A DNA stretch of 64,000 nt from Actinacidiphila bryophytorum (GTDB taxonomy: Bacteria > Actinomycetota > Actinomycetes > Streptomycetales > Streptomycetaceae): positions 62,001-126,000 of the forward strand of contig NZ_JAFFIX010000022.1 of assembly GCF_016916835.1 (NCBI RefSeq). Reading direction: 5' to 3'. Shown in pieces: positions 24,869 through 33,961 of the stretch. Under the pieces are notes generated by a model, which was not told the origin of the DNA, did not search any database, and saw only the letters and a program-made list of their open reading frames with translations. The position numbers and the translations under genes were made by a program. How positions within the stretch are numbered: the first letter of the stretch is position 1; the number at the start of each line of letters is the position of its first letter.

Positions 24869-25770
24869 AGGTGCCCCGCTTCCTGGCGCTGGGCGTGCAG
24901 TTCGGGCGAGTGGACGAGGAAGCGGGCGGGCGTCTCGACCTTCGACAGGCTGCGCAGCCACCAGAAGCCGCCGGCGAACAGCGCGCACACCACGGCCAGC
25001 ACCAGCTGGCCGACCAGCGTGCCGTAGGGCTTGACGAAGCCGCGGTTGAAGATCGCCAGGGCGAGCACGACGACCACCGAGACGATGACGACGATCTGCA
25101 CGCTGCGCCGGGTGCTGGCCCGCTGCGCCATGACCCGCTGCCGCATGTCCACTTCCTCGCGGGCGGACTTGGCCAGTGCGCCCAGCACGTCGCGCAGCCC
25201 GGGGCCGCGCAGCCGGGAGTTGAGGATCAGGGCGGCGATGATGATGTCGGCGGAGGCGTCGTTGATCTCGTCGGCGAGGTGCTGGAGCGCGTCGGGCAGC
25301 GGGGTGCGCGAACGCAGCCGGTCGACCAGCGACTCCAGGTGGCTGCGCAGCGCCGGTGCCGCCGCACGGGCCGAGGCGGGGATGGCCTGTTCCAGGCCGA
25401 CGGCGCCGGCGATGGTGTCCCGCAGCGACTCCGTCCACGACGCCAGCGCCTCGACGCGCTTCATCGCGGCCCGCTCTTCGGCGGCGCCGCCGAAGAGCCG
25501 GTCCCAGGTGAAGACCAGCAGTGCGGTGGCGATGCCGAGCACCGCCCAGCGGGTCAGCGCCATGACGGCGATGCCGGCCACCGCGGCGACGGAGCCGCGC
25601 TGCGACAGGAAGCGCACGAAGTCGGAGGCGCGGTCGGCGGACGTCTGGCCCGCCACCGCGGGTTTGGGCGCCCAGCCGCGGATCGCGACCACGAGAAGCG
25701 CGACGCCGCCGCCTGCCAGCGCACCGGCGAGAAGTGCGTACATCACGGTCAGGGAGAAGACTCCGGTCAT
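24865..25770 (-). CDS. tadB: TadB-like type II secretion F-domain protein
   Basis: A 301-residue membrane protein: an N-terminal TM (VMYALLAGALAGGGVALLVVAI), a TM pair around residues 65-95, the T2SSF core (EALASWTESLRDTIAGAVGLEQAI then DEINDASADIIIAALILNSR), and C-terminal TMs (SVQIVVIVSVVVVLALAIF, LVLAVVCALFAGGFWWL). It partners TadC as the second platform subunit. Start: ATG 25770 (MTGVFSL), which shares a base with the tadA stop (TGATG). A GTG nine bases upstream is in frame but less likely. Confidence 0.92.
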   Translation of the reverse strand: MTGVFSLTVMYALLAGALAGGGVALLVVAIRGWAPKPAVAGQTSADRASDFVRFLSQRGSVAAVAGIAVMALTRWAVLGIATALLVFTWDRLFGGAAEERAAMKRVEALASWTESLRDTIAGAVGLEQAIPASARAAAPALRSHLESLVDRLRSRTPLPDALQHLADEINDASADIIIAALILNSRLRGPGLRDVLGALAKSAREEVDMRQRVMAQRASTRRSVQIVVIVSVVVVLALAIFNRGFVKPYGTLVGQLVLAVVCALFAGGFWWLRSLSKVETPARFLVHSPELHAQRQEAGHL

Positions 25771-27077
25771 CACCGCCACACCCCCGTGGGCTGGTAGCCG
25801 CAGGCGAGGAGTTCGTCGAGGCAGGCGAGCGGTGCGTGCGGCATCGCCACACCGTCGCGGCCCTCGGCGAAGACCTCGCTGGAAAGGACCCTGCCGTCCA
25901 CGCCGTTGACCTCGCGGACCGAGGTGACGACGCGGCGCAGGGTGCCGCCGTGCTGGTAGTCGTTGCGCCGCTGCACGAAGACCACGAAGTCGATCGCGCC
26001 GGCGACGAGCATCTGCGAGGCCTCGACGGGCAGCCGTTCGCGCGCCTGGAGGGCGTAGGTGGAGATGCGGTTGAAGACCTCGGCCGAGCTGTTGGCGTGG
26101 ATGGTGGACAGCGAGCCGTCGTTGCCCTGCGACATGGCGTTGAGCATGGTGACGATCTCGTCGCCGAGAACCTCGCCGACGATGACCCGCGAGGGGTTCA
26201 TGCGCAGCGAGCGGCGTACCAGCTCGGCCATGGATATCGCGCCCTGGCCTTCGGAGTTGGGCAGCCGCTCCTCGAACGCCACCACGTTGGGGTGCAGTTC
26301 GGGGAACTGGTCGAGGCCGAGTTCCAGGGCGCGCTCGACGGTGATCAGCCGCTCCTGCGGGGGGATGACGTTGGCCAGTGCCCGCAGCAGGGTGGTCTTG
26401 CCCGCGTTGGTGGCGCCGGCGATCATCACGTTCTTGCGGGCCAGCACCGCCGCAGACAGGAAGCTGCCCAGCTCCGGTGTGAGCGTGTGGTTCCCGACGA
26501 GGTCGGCGAGGAAGACCTTGCCGAGCCGGGCGCGGCGGATGGACAGCGCGGGGCGGCGCGTCACGTCCATCACCGCGGACAGCCGCGAACCGTCGGGCAG
26601 TCGCAGGTCCAGTTGCGGGTTGGCGGAGTCGAAGGGGCGCGAGGACAGGCCGGAGTAGGCGCCCAGCACCTGGATCAGCTCGACGAGTTCGTCGTCGGTC
26701 TCGGCGACCGGCTCGACCTGGATCTCGCGCCCGTCGGCGTAACCGACGAACACCTGGTCGCAGCCGTTGATGTCGATGTTCTCCACTTCCGGGTCGTCCA
26801 GCAGCGGTTGCAGCCGGCCGACGCCGAAGAGCGCCGCGTGCACGGCCGCCGCGTAGGCCTCCTCGGCGAGCGCGTCAGGCGGGGTGCGGCCGACGGTGAT
26901 CTCGGCGCGGGCGTAGTCCTCCAGGATCTGCGCGATGATCGCCCGGGCGAACTGCCGCTCGTCCTCAGCGGACATGGCGATCTCGCCGGCGACCTGGTCG
27001 AGCCGGCGCTGCTCGGCGATACGGTCGCCGGCCTCCTGCCGGAACCGCTTGACCAGTTGGTGGTCGATCTCGCTCAT
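25770..27077 (-). CDS. tadA: TadA/CpaF-type secretion ATPase
   Basis: A 435-residue hexameric ATPase of the type II/IV secretion family that powers pilus assembly from the cytoplasmic side. N-terminal domain: HQLVKRFRQEAGDRIAEQRR, then the CpaF motif VENIDINGCDQVFVGYADG. Walker A is AGATNAGKTT (about 219-228), Walker B is PSRVIVGEVLGDE (about residue 293), and the His box STIHANSSAEVFNRI is present. All catalytic elements look intact, so the pilus should be functional. Start: ATG 27077, overlapping the cpaE-like stop (ATGA). Confidence 0.95.
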   Translation of the reverse strand: MSEIDHQLVKRFRQEAGDRIAEQRRLDQVAGEIAMSAEDERQFARAIIAQILEDYARAEITVGRTPPDALAEEAYAAAVHAALFGVGRLQPLLDDPEVENIDINGCDQVFVGYADGREIQVEPVAETDDELVELIQVLGAYSGLSSRPFDSANPQLDLRLPDGSRLSAVMDVTRRPALSIRRARLGKVFLADLVGNHTLTPELGSFLSAAVLARKNVMIAGATNAGKTTLLRALANVIPPQERLITVERALELGLDQFPELHPNVVAFEERLPNSEGQGAISMAELVRRSLRMNPSRVIVGEVLGDEIVTMLNAMSQGNDGSLSTIHANSSAEVFNRISTYALQARERLPVEASQMLVAGAIDFVVFVQRRNDYQHGGTLRRVVTSVREVNGVDGRVLSSEVFAEGRDGVAMPHAPLACLDELLACGYQPTGVWR

Positions 27078-27874
27078 CGGAAGACCCCGTAGCGCTGCGG
27101 TACGTCGGCGGCGACCTGCCGGGCCGAGCGGATCAGCAGCGACTTGTCGAGCCGGCCGCGGCGGCGGCCACCCAGCATCTCGGCGCCCGCCGTGTCGTGG
27201 GCGAGGGTGCCGACGACGCGGGCGGCGATCTGCGAGGCGACCAGCATCTCGTTGGCCTGGGCGGCGATCCTGGCGCTCTGCCCGGGCTCGGCGATCAGGA
27301 CGACGCCGATCGGCGGGTAGCCGAGGGCGGCGGCGCCGCGCTGCGAGCCGTGCAGCTTGGCGGACAGCGCACCGGCCCGGTCCCTGACCCGCGCCAGCTG
27401 CTCGGCCTCGGTCCTGGCGACCAGCAGCACCAGGGAGGCGTGCGCGAGCATGCCGAGCGCCGGGGTGTCGCCGCCGATGCGGCCGCAGTCGGCGATGACG
27501 TCTGCGGCGCCATTGGGCGACTCGGCCAGTGTGGCGAAGGCCTGGCCGAGTATCGGCCACAACCCGCTGAGTCCCGCGGCCTGTTCCGCGCTGCCGATGC
27601 CGACCAGGATGTCGAGGCCGCCGCTGAGCGGCTGCGCGTGGTCCCACAACTGCTCGGCGGCAAGGCCCCGTCGGGCGGTCGCGGCCAGCGACAGCAGCCC
27701 GACGTTGGGATCGAGTACCCCGCCGTGCGCGCCGCGCGAGCGGTAGACGAGGTCGCCGCCGGCCGGGTCGGTCTCGGCCAGCAGGGCGCGCCGCGGCCAC
27801 ACCGCGGCGAGCGCGAGTGCCGCGGTGGTGACGCCGGGTGAGCCCTTGTCGGCGGCGATGGCGATGAGTGCCAT
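27074..27874 (-). CDS. CpaE/TadZ-like MinD-family protein with altered P-loop
   Basis: A 266-residue protein of the ParA/MinD superfamily, the TadZ/CpaE partner that localises the Tad machine to the membrane. Walker A region: IAADKGSPGVTTAALALAAV. The signature Lys after Asp is kept, but the P-loop Lys of KGGxGKT is replaced by Val (GSPGVTT). Walker B-like region: AADVIADCGRIGGDT. ATP hydrolysis may be lost while binding or dimerisation stays possible. Overlaps tadA by 4 bases. Start: ATG 27874, from which MALIAIAADKG follows; it is 19 bp behind the SAF/CpaB gene. Confidence 0.85.
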   Translation of the reverse strand: MALIAIAADKGSPGVTTAALALAAVWPRRALLAETDPAGGDLVYRSRGAHGGVLDPNVGLLSLAATARRGLAAEQLWDHAQPLSGGLDILVGIGSAEQAAGLSGLWPILGQAFATLAESPNGAADVIADCGRIGGDTPALGMLAHASLVLLVARTEAEQLARVRDRAGALSAKLHGSQRGAAALGYPPIGVVLIAEPGQSARIAAQANEMLVASQIAARVVGTLAHDTAGAEMLGGRRRGRLDKSLLIRSARQVAADVPQRYGVFR

Positions 27875-27893
27875 GACGTGGTCCGCCGCTCGC

Positions 27894-28661
27894 TCAGTTC
27901 CCGCCGGCGGGCGGGACGCGGACCAGGGCGACGTTGTTGGCGGAGGCCGCGATGGTCAGCGGGCCTGCGTCGGCGGTGTCGGCGATCACGGTGACGTTGG
28001 TGTCGCCGGTGCCCAGGTCGGAGTTGTCGGTGCCGATCGACTTCACGATGAGCCGGTTGCTGATCAGCGTGCTGCGCGGAGCATTTCCGGTGTCGCCGGA
28101 CGTTCCGCTCGTGGCACCGCTGTTCTGGCTCTTGGCCGCGTCGTTGCCGACGACGTAGGCGGCCACGGTGTCGCCGACGCTGATGCCGCCCTTGGGGAAC
28201 TGGCCGTCCTTGAGGGACAGTCCGACCAGCGACTTGCCCGCGGTGAGGACGTTGTCCTTCTTGGTGATCATCTGGTCGGACAGGACCGAGTCGGGGACGA
28301 GGGTGACCGCGGCCCGGTAGTTCTTCACCAGGTCGCCGCGCTGCTCCCAGCGGATCAGGCCGAGCCCGGTGTTCTCCGAGAGCATCACCTCGCGGATCGC
28401 GGACTGCGGTATCTGGTCGCCGGCCGCGACCGGTTGGGTGATCTCGACGTACGAGACCTTGTCGCCGGCCCGCATCACCATCACGGTGGCGCCGAGCGCG
28501 CCCAGCAGGATGAGCAGCACGGCGAGCGCGGCCAGTGCGGGCTTGCGCTCCCGCGGCGCCACCGGAAGGCGTTCACCGCCGGGAACTCCCAGTGACGGTG
28601 CGGGTACGCCTGCCGGGCGGCCCGCGCCGCCGCCGGCACTCGAACGGTCCCTGGTCCTCAC
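27894..28661 (-). CDS. CpaB/RcpC-like protein with SAF domain
   Basis: A 255-residue protein: a cytoplasmic tail of 40 Pro/Arg-rich residues, a TM helix (ALAALAVLLILLGALGATVMV, about 43-63) and an exported SAF domain (EITQPVAAGDQIPQSAI, residues about 75-150) followed by a Ser/Thr-rich linker and a beta-rich tail. CpaB/RcpC proteins of Tad systems have this layout and are thought to act in pilus export or secretin support. As there is no outer membrane here, the role would be at the cell wall. First gene of the leftward operon. Start: GTG 28661, four bases after GGGGGC. Confidence 0.82.
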   Translation of the reverse strand: MRTRDRSSAGGGAGRPAGVPAPSLGVPGGERLPVAPRERKPALAALAVLLILLGALGATVMVMRAGDKVSYVEITQPVAAGDQIPQSAIREVMLSENTGLGLIRWEQRGDLVKNYRAAVTLVPDSVLSDQMITKKDNVLTAGKSLVGLSLKDGQFPKGGISVGDTVAAYVVGNDAAKSQNSGATSGTSGDTGNAPRSTLISNRLIVKSIGTDNSDLGTGDTNVTVIADTADAGPLTIAASANNVALVRVPPAGGN

Positions 28662-29059
28662 GACTGCCCCCGTAGTCCTGCGTGCGCCGAAATCGGCCGT
28701 CGATGGGGGGTGGCCGCCGTATTCCGTTACGGCGTCGCCCCGTTGCCGATGTCAAGTCACGGCACGCTATCAGCGCCGGATAAACCCCCTCAAGGAGTGT
28801 TGCGCGACAAGGCAGGCACAGGCGTGCAACAGTTCCGCACCACCGGCGGGAGTCCAACGGCGCTGCCAGAGTGGGCCGGTACGGGAGGACCGGGGCGGTT
28901 TCGTCGATACGTTCACCAATTGCTCACATCGGCCCCGCATCAAAGGGGGTTACGTGAGGTTTCGGGAGGCGGATAGCCTCCTTGGACAGGTGCGCCGGCT
29001 CGGGCGGGGCCGGGATTCGGCGGCCCGCGGGGCGGGCCGCGACGGGGAGGGATCGTCCC
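28662..29059. other. Divergent control region between Tad operon and FHA-EccC gene
   Basis: 398 bp between the two outward-reading starts, without a credible gene. It must hold the promoters of the Tad operon and the EccC gene. Runs of AT-richer sequence occur near 28760-28800 and 28915-28950. I see no convincing operator. The SD of the EccC gene (GGGGAGGGA) sits at its right end. Confidence 0.45.
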
Positions 29060-32000
29060 ATGCGGGTGACCGTGACGGTCGTACAGCAGGGAGCGGACGC
29101 GCAGGACGTCGTCGTCACGGCGGACGACAGCGCGACCGCGCAGGACGTGGCCGCAGCACTGGCCAGGGCCACCGGAGTCGTACCGCCGCCGGGCAGGGGC
29201 GGCGGGTCGGGCGGCACCGTCGTGGCCTTCCCCGGCACCGCTCCCGTCCCCTCACCCGCCACCGGTACACCGCAGTTGTGGGCGGACGGCGTCGGCTGCG
29301 ACCCGCAGGCGCCGGCCGCGGCGGTGCTGCGGGACGGCATGCGGGTCACCGTGGACGACTCGATCGGCCCCTTCATGCGGGCCGGAGAACCCTCGGGGCG
29401 CTACGAGTTGCGGGTGTGCGCGGGTCCGGGCGCGGGCCGGGTGGCGCGACTCGGCCTTGGTACGGCGACCGTCGGGTCGGGTCAGCGCTGCACCGTGTCC
29501 GTCCCCGACGACACCCTGCCGGCGCTGGCCGCCCGGGTGTCGGTGGGCGCCGACGGCAGGGTGACGCTCGCGGCCGAGGCGGACGCGGGGCTGACCCTGG
29601 AGGGCGACCCCGTCGCGGTCGAGCGGCAGTGGCCGACAGGTGCGCAGGTCAGGGCGGGCAGCACCGTCATGGTGCTGGACGTGCCGAGCGAGTCGGACGC
29701 GCACCTGTCGCCGATGGGCGAGGGCGGCCTGGCCTACAACCGGCCGCCGCGGCTGAAGTCCCTTCCGCCGCGCCCGCGTCTGTATGTGCCGCAGCCGCCG
29801 GGAAAGACCGAGTCGGCCAGATTCCAGACGATCGCCGCGCTGGTGCCGCTGGTATTCGGGTTGGCCATGTATTTCATGGTGCAGCAGGTGTACATGCTGC
29901 TGTTCTGCGTGATGAGCCCGGTGATGCTGCTCGGCCAGTGGATCAGTGAATCGCGCGAGGGAAAGAAGCGTAACCGCAATACCGCCAAGCAGTACAAAGC
30001 CGATCTTGCCGCCCACGAAATCACCCTGGAGGCCGCGCGGTTGACCGACCGGGCGGAACGGCGGGCGGCATTCCCCGACGCGGCGGAGATCCTGCTCTTC
30101 GCGACCGGGCCGCGCCGCCGGCTGTGGGAGCGGCGGATCACCGACCCGGACGCGCTGCGGCTGCGGATCGGCGTCGCCGACCTGCCCGCCGACATCGAGC
30201 TGCAGCCCGCGGGCCACCTCCCCGAGGGCGCACCGCACCCGGTGCCGCCGCAGGTCAACGACGTGCCGGTGCCGCTCCCGCTGCCCGAACTCGGCGTCGT
30301 CGGGGTGGCGGGGACCCGCGACAGGGCGCTGGCGACCGCCCGCTGGCTGGTGGCCCAGGCGGCCGTCCTGCACAGCCCGCGCGACCTGTCGATGGTGCTG
30401 CTGTCGTCGGAGCCTGACGCCGACCAGGCGTGGGGCTGGGCGCACTGGCTGCCGCACCTGGCACCCCAACAGGGCCAGGACTGCGTGGCGTTGGTCGGCA
30501 CCGACGGCGAGGCCACGGCCCACCGGATCACCGAGCTGCTGCAGGAGCTGAACCGCCGCAAGGCCGACGCGCTGGCCGCTTCCGGCGGCGGGCGGATGCG
30601 CCCCGACCCGTACGTCCTGGTGGTGCTGGACGGCGCCCGGCTGCTGCGGCGCACCCCCGGCATACCCCAACTGCTGCAGGAGGGACCGCGGTTCGGGATG
30701 TACGCGCTGTGCCTGGACCAGGACGAGCGGCTGCTGCCCGAGGAGGTGCGGGCGGCCGTGTGCTGGTCGCCGCAGGACGGCAGCCGGGTGCATGTGCGCG
30801 GCGCCGGACTGGAAGTGCTCGGCGACGTGCTGGCCGACCAGGTCGGCGGCGACTGGTGCCACCTGGTGGCGCGCTCGCTCGCCCCCGTACGCGACGTCAG
30901 CCGCGACGACGCCGACAGCGCGCTGCCCACCTCGGCGCGGCTGCTGGACCTGCTCGGCATGCCGGACCCGACCGGCGGGGACGTCGCGGCGGTCTGGCAG
31001 CGCGGCGGGTCGAGCACCGCCGCCCCGATCGGCGTCGGCGCCGACGGCACCTTCGTGCTGGACATCCGCAGGGACGGCCCGCACGCGCTGGTCGCCGGCA
31101 CCACCGGCGCGGGCAAGTCCGAGCTGCTGCAGACCGTCATCACCTCGCTGGCCGTGGTCAACCGCCCCGACGCGCTCAACTTCGTGCTCATCGACTACAA
31201 GGGCGGCAGCGCCTTCCAGGACTGCGCCCGGCTGCCGCACACCGTGGGCATGGTCTCCGACCTCGACGCGCACCTGACCGAACGCGCCCTGGCGTCGCTG
31301 GCCGCCGAGTTGCACCACCGCGAGACGGTCCTGTTCGCCGCGGGCACCAAGGACATCGAGGACTACAACGACGCCCGGGGGCTGCGCTCCGAGCTGGAGC
31401 CGATGCCGCGACTGGTGCTGATCATCGACGAGTTCGCCTCGCTGGTCGCGGAACTCCCCGACTTCGTCGCGGGGCTGGTCGACATCGCCCGCCGCGGCCG
31501 CTCCCTGGGCGTGCACCTGGTGCTCGCCACGCAGCGCCCGGCCGGCGTGGTCAGCGCCGACATCCGCGCCAACACCAACCTGCGCATCGCGCTGCGGGTC
31601 ACCGACGCCGACGAGTCGCGGGACGTCATCGACGCCCCCGACTCCGGCGCCATCGCCAAGTCCACACCGGGCCGCGCCTATGTGCGCTCCGGCGCCCAGT
31701 CGCTGGTCGGCGTGCAGTCGGCGCGGATCGGCGGGCGCCGGCCCGCGCGCGGGCAGCAGCGCGCCAAGGCGGGCGTGCAGCCGCTGGGCTGGACCTCGCT
31801 CGGCCGGCCCCTGCCGCGCGGCTCGGACGACGACGGGGACGACGGCACCATGGTCACCGACCTGGCGGTGCTGGTGGACGCGATCCGGGACGCCGCCGAG
31901 CTGCTGGGGCTTCCGGCGCCGCGCAAGCCCTGGCTGGACCCGCTGCCCGAGCAGGTGACGGTGGAGGAACTGGCGGGGGTGGCCGGGTCTTCCTCCGGCG

Positions 32001-33562
32001 GTGCGTCCGGGGGCAGTGCCTCCGGCGGGAGTTGGCAGGACGTGCCGCCGGTCGCGTACGGGCTCACCGACCTGCCCGCACAGCAGGCCAGGACGCCGCT
32101 GGCGGTGGACGTCGTGCACGGCGAGCACGTGCTGATCGTCGGCGGCCCGCGCTCGGGGCGGTCCACGGCGCTGCGTACGTTCGCCGGTTCGCTGGCCCGC
32201 GGCTCGTCGCCGCAGGACGTGCACCTCTACGGCATCGACTGCGGCGCCAACGCCCTGCTGCCGCTGGTGAGCCTGCCGCACTGCGGCGCCGTCGTCACCC
32301 GCGACCAGCCGGAGCGGCTGGCGCGGCTGCTCGACCGGCTCTCGGCCGAGGTGTCGCGGCGCCAGCAACTCCTGGCGATGCGCGGGGCGTCGAGCGCGGC
32401 CGAGCAGCGGGCGATGGCCGCGAACCCCGAGGAGCGGCTGCCGTGGATGGTGCTGCTGCTCGACAACTGGGAGGGCTACACCTCCACCTTCGAGGCGTAC
32501 AACTACGGCAAGCTGGTCGAGGGCGCCAACCGGCTCTTCCGGGAGGGCGCGGCGGCCGGGCTCAAGGTCGTCATGACCGCGGACCGCTCCGGGTTCAACG
32601 GGCAGATCTCCTCGGTCTTCGCCGACAAGCTCATCCTGCGGATGGCCGACCCCAACGACTACACCACCGGCGGCCTGTCGTCCCGCGAGGTGCCCAAGGC
32701 CATGCCGTCAGGGCGCGCGCTGCGGCCCACCGACCGCGGGGTGCAGGAGAGCCAGATCGCGCTGCTGGCGCCCGAGCCGTCGGGCCAGGCGCAGGTCGAG
32801 GCGCTGCAGCGGATCGCACGCGGCGCCACCGAGCGCTACCGCCGGCTGCCGCGCCGCAACCGGCCGATGCGGGTGGACCCGCTGCCGCCGCGCATCACGG
32901 TCGCCGAGGCGATGGCTCTGGAGCCGGACTTCACCCCGCCGTCGCCGCTGTGGGCGCTGCTGGGCGTGGGCGGCGACGAACTCCAGCCGCTGGGCGTGGA
33001 CTTGCAGGAGTCCGGTCCGGGGTTCGTGATCGCGGGGCCGCAGAAGTCGGGGCGGTCCACGACGCTGATCGCCGCGGCCCGCTCGGTGCTGGCGCGCGGG
33101 GTGCCGGTGGTGCTGGTCACCCCGCGCCGCTCGCCGCTGCGTGAACTGGCCGGCGCCGACGGGGTGCTGGGTGTGCTGGGCGCCGACGCGAGCCAGGACG
33201 ACCTGCGCGAGCTGACGGCCAAGGCGGAGGGCGGGCCGTATGTCGTGGTCGTCGACGACGGCGAGCTGATCTACGACACCCCGCTGGACGCCGCCCTTGA
33301 GGAGGTGGTCAAGTCCGGTCTGGACGGCGACCACGCGCTGATCGCGGCGGGCAACGCCGACCAGATGGGCTCGCAGTACCGCGGCTTCCTGGTCGAGGCG
33401 CGGCGCTCGCGCAACGGCCTGCTGCTCGCCCCGCAGGGCTCGACGGAGGGCGACCTGTTCAACGTGCGGCTGCCACGGGACGTCGGCGGCGGCCCGACCG
33501 GCCGCGGACTGCTGGTGCGCGGCGGGGAGCTCGTGCAGATCCAGGCGGTCGGCCTGGACTGA
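29060..33562 (+). CDS. FHA-domain EccC/FtsK-type ATPase (type VII secretion motor-like)
   Basis: A 1500-residue protein. The N-terminal 85 residues are ubiquitin-like (MRVTVTVVQQGADAQDVVV). An FHA domain follows at about 113-213 (RYELRVCAGPGAGRVARLGLG). Two TM helices lie near 258-290 (IAALVPLVFGLAMYFMV, YMLLFCVMSPVMLLGQW). Three FtsK/SpoIIIE domains come next. Domain 1 has a perfect Walker A (GTTGAGKSE, about 678). Domains 2 and 3 have Arg for the P-loop Lys (GGPRSGRST, about 1028; GPQKSGRST, about 1325). LGVHLVLATQRPAGVV is the family-specific sensor. This is the EccC architecture of ESX/T7SS secretion, in which domain 1 hydrolyses ATP and domain 3 binds WXG100 substrate. Start: ATG 29060, seven bases after GGGGAGGGA. 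Faces the WXG100 gene. Confidence 0.92.
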   Translation: MRVTVTVVQQGADAQDVVVTADDSATAQDVAAALARATGVVPPPGRGGGSGGTVVAFPGTAPVPSPATGTPQLWADGVGCDPQAPAAAVLRDGMRVTVDDSIGPFMRAGEPSGRYELRVCAGPGAGRVARLGLGTATVGSGQRCTVSVPDDTLPALAARVSVGADGRVTLAAEADAGLTLEGDPVAVERQWPTGAQVRAGSTVMVLDVPSESDAHLSPMGEGGLAYNRPPRLKSLPPRPRLYVPQPPGKTESARFQTIAALVPLVFGLAMYFMVQQVYMLLFCVMSPVMLLGQWISESREGKKRNRNTAKQYKADLAAHEITLEAARLTDRAERRAAFPDAAEILLFATGPRRRLWERRITDPDALRLRIGVADLPADIELQPAGHLPEGAPHPVPPQVNDVPVPLPLPELGVVGVAGTRDRALATARWLVAQAAVLHSPRDLSMVLLSSEPDADQAWGWAHWLPHLAPQQGQDCVALVGTDGEATAHRITELLQELNRRKADALAASGGGRMRPDPYVLVVLDGARLLRRTPGIPQLLQEGPRFGMYALCLDQDERLLPEEVRAAVCWSPQDGSRVHVRGAGLEVLGDVLADQVGGDWCHLVARSLAPVRDVSRDDADSALPTSARLLDLLGMPDPTGGDVAAVWQRGGSSTAAPIGVGADGTFVLDIRRDGPHALVAGTTGAGKSELLQTVITSLAVVNRPDALNFVLIDYKGGSAFQDCARLPHTVGMVSDLDAHLTERALASLAAELHHRETVLFAAGTKDIEDYNDARGLRSELEPMPRLVLIIDEFASLVAELPDFVAGLVDIARRGRSLGVHLVLATQRPAGVVSADIRANTNLRIALRVTDADESRDVIDAPDSGAIAKSTPGRAYVRSGAQSLVGVQSARIGGRRPARGQQRAKAGVQPLGWTSLGRPLPRGSDDDGDDGTMVTDLAVLVDAIRDAAELLGLPAPRKPWLDPLPEQVTVEELAGVAGSSSGGASGGSASGGSWQDVPPVAYGLTDLPAQQARTPLAVDVVHGEHVLIVGGPRSGRSTALRTFAGSLARGSSPQDVHLYGIDCGANALLPLVSLPHCGAVVTRDQPERLARLLDRLSAEVSRRQQLLAMRGASSAAEQRAMAANPEERLPWMVLLLDNWEGYTSTFEAYNYGKLVEGANRLFREGAAAGLKVVMTADRSGFNGQISSVFADKLILRMADPNDYTTGGLSSREVPKAMPSGRALRPTDRGVQESQIALLAPEPSGQAQVEALQRIARGATERYRRLPRRNRPMRVDPLPPRITVAEAMALEPDFTPPSPLWALLGVGGDELQPLGVDLQESGPGFVIAGPQKSGRSTTLIAAARSVLARGVPVVLVTPRRSPLRELAGADGVLGVLGADASQDDLRELTAKAEGGPYVVVVDDGELIYDTPLDAALEEVVKSGLDGDHALIAAGNADQMGSQYRGFLVEARRSRNGLLLAPQGSTEGDLFNVRLPRDVGGGPTGRGLLVRGGELVQIQAVGLD

Positions 33563-33606
33563 CCCCGGGCTCGGGGGACTTCCCCGCGACAGCGCGGAAA
33601 AGCGAA

Positions 33607-33644
33607 GGGGCCGGACGACCGGGGGTGTTCCCGGGTCCGGCCCC
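33607..33644. terminator. Strong bidirectional terminator between EccC-like and WXG100 genes
   Basis: A perfect 10-bp outer stem GGGGCCGGAC / GTCCGGCCCC (33607-33616 with 33635-33644), followed by a second 5-bp inner stem CCGGG / CCCGG (33619-33623 with 33630-33634). It lies 44 bp after the EccC-like stop and 50 bp before the end of the WXG100 gene, so it insulates both convergent transcripts. Confidence 0.8.
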
Positions 33645-33694
33645 CTGCGTATCGCGCCTTCGGTGCGGATACGCGGCCGCGAGCGCTCGCGCGC

Positions 33695-33961
33695 TCAGCG
33701 GGTGGCAGCCTCGATGTTGTCCGCGTTGGTGCTGGCGGACTTCTGGGCGTCGTGGAGCGTGGCGACGAACTTGTCGAAGGTGGGCTTCAGCTGTGCCCAT
33801 TCGCTGCGGAAGCGCTCCGCGGCCGGACCCTTCCAGTAGCTGTCGCTGCTGCTCGTCGCGCTCTGCAGGTGCCCGATCAGCGTGCCGAGGTTGCCCGCCT
33901 CCGTGTTGAACTTCGTTGACAGGTCCCGCAGTTGCTGAATATCAGCGCCGTGGATGGACAT
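33695..33961 (-). CDS. WXG100-family (EsxA-like) secreted protein
   Basis: An 88-residue protein of helix-turn-helix hairpin type: the first helix ADIQQLRDLSTKFNTEAGNL, the turn YWKGPAAERFRSEW with the W-x-G motif (WKG), and the second helix LKPTFDKFVATLHDAQKSAS. WXG100 proteins are exported as dimers by EccC-type ATPases, usually through a C-terminal YxxxD/E or similar signal on one partner; none is obvious here (ends NADNIEAATR). Start: ATG 33961, six bases after GGGGAGG. The convergent 1500-residue ATPase is the expected motor. A second Esx partner is not present. Confidence 0.9.
   Translation of the reverse strand: MSIHGADIQQLRDLSTKFNTEAGNLGTLIGHLQSATSSSDSYWKGPAAERFRSEWAQLKPTFDKFVATLHDAQKSASTNADNIEAATR

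Noticed and set aside
29252..33144. Long antisense (about 29252-32368) and alternate-frame (about 30430-33144) open frames over the FHA-EccC gene
   Set aside because: Arg/Gly/Ala-rich or His/Gln-rich shadows without motifs; the plus-strand frame from 29060 has all FtsK motifs.
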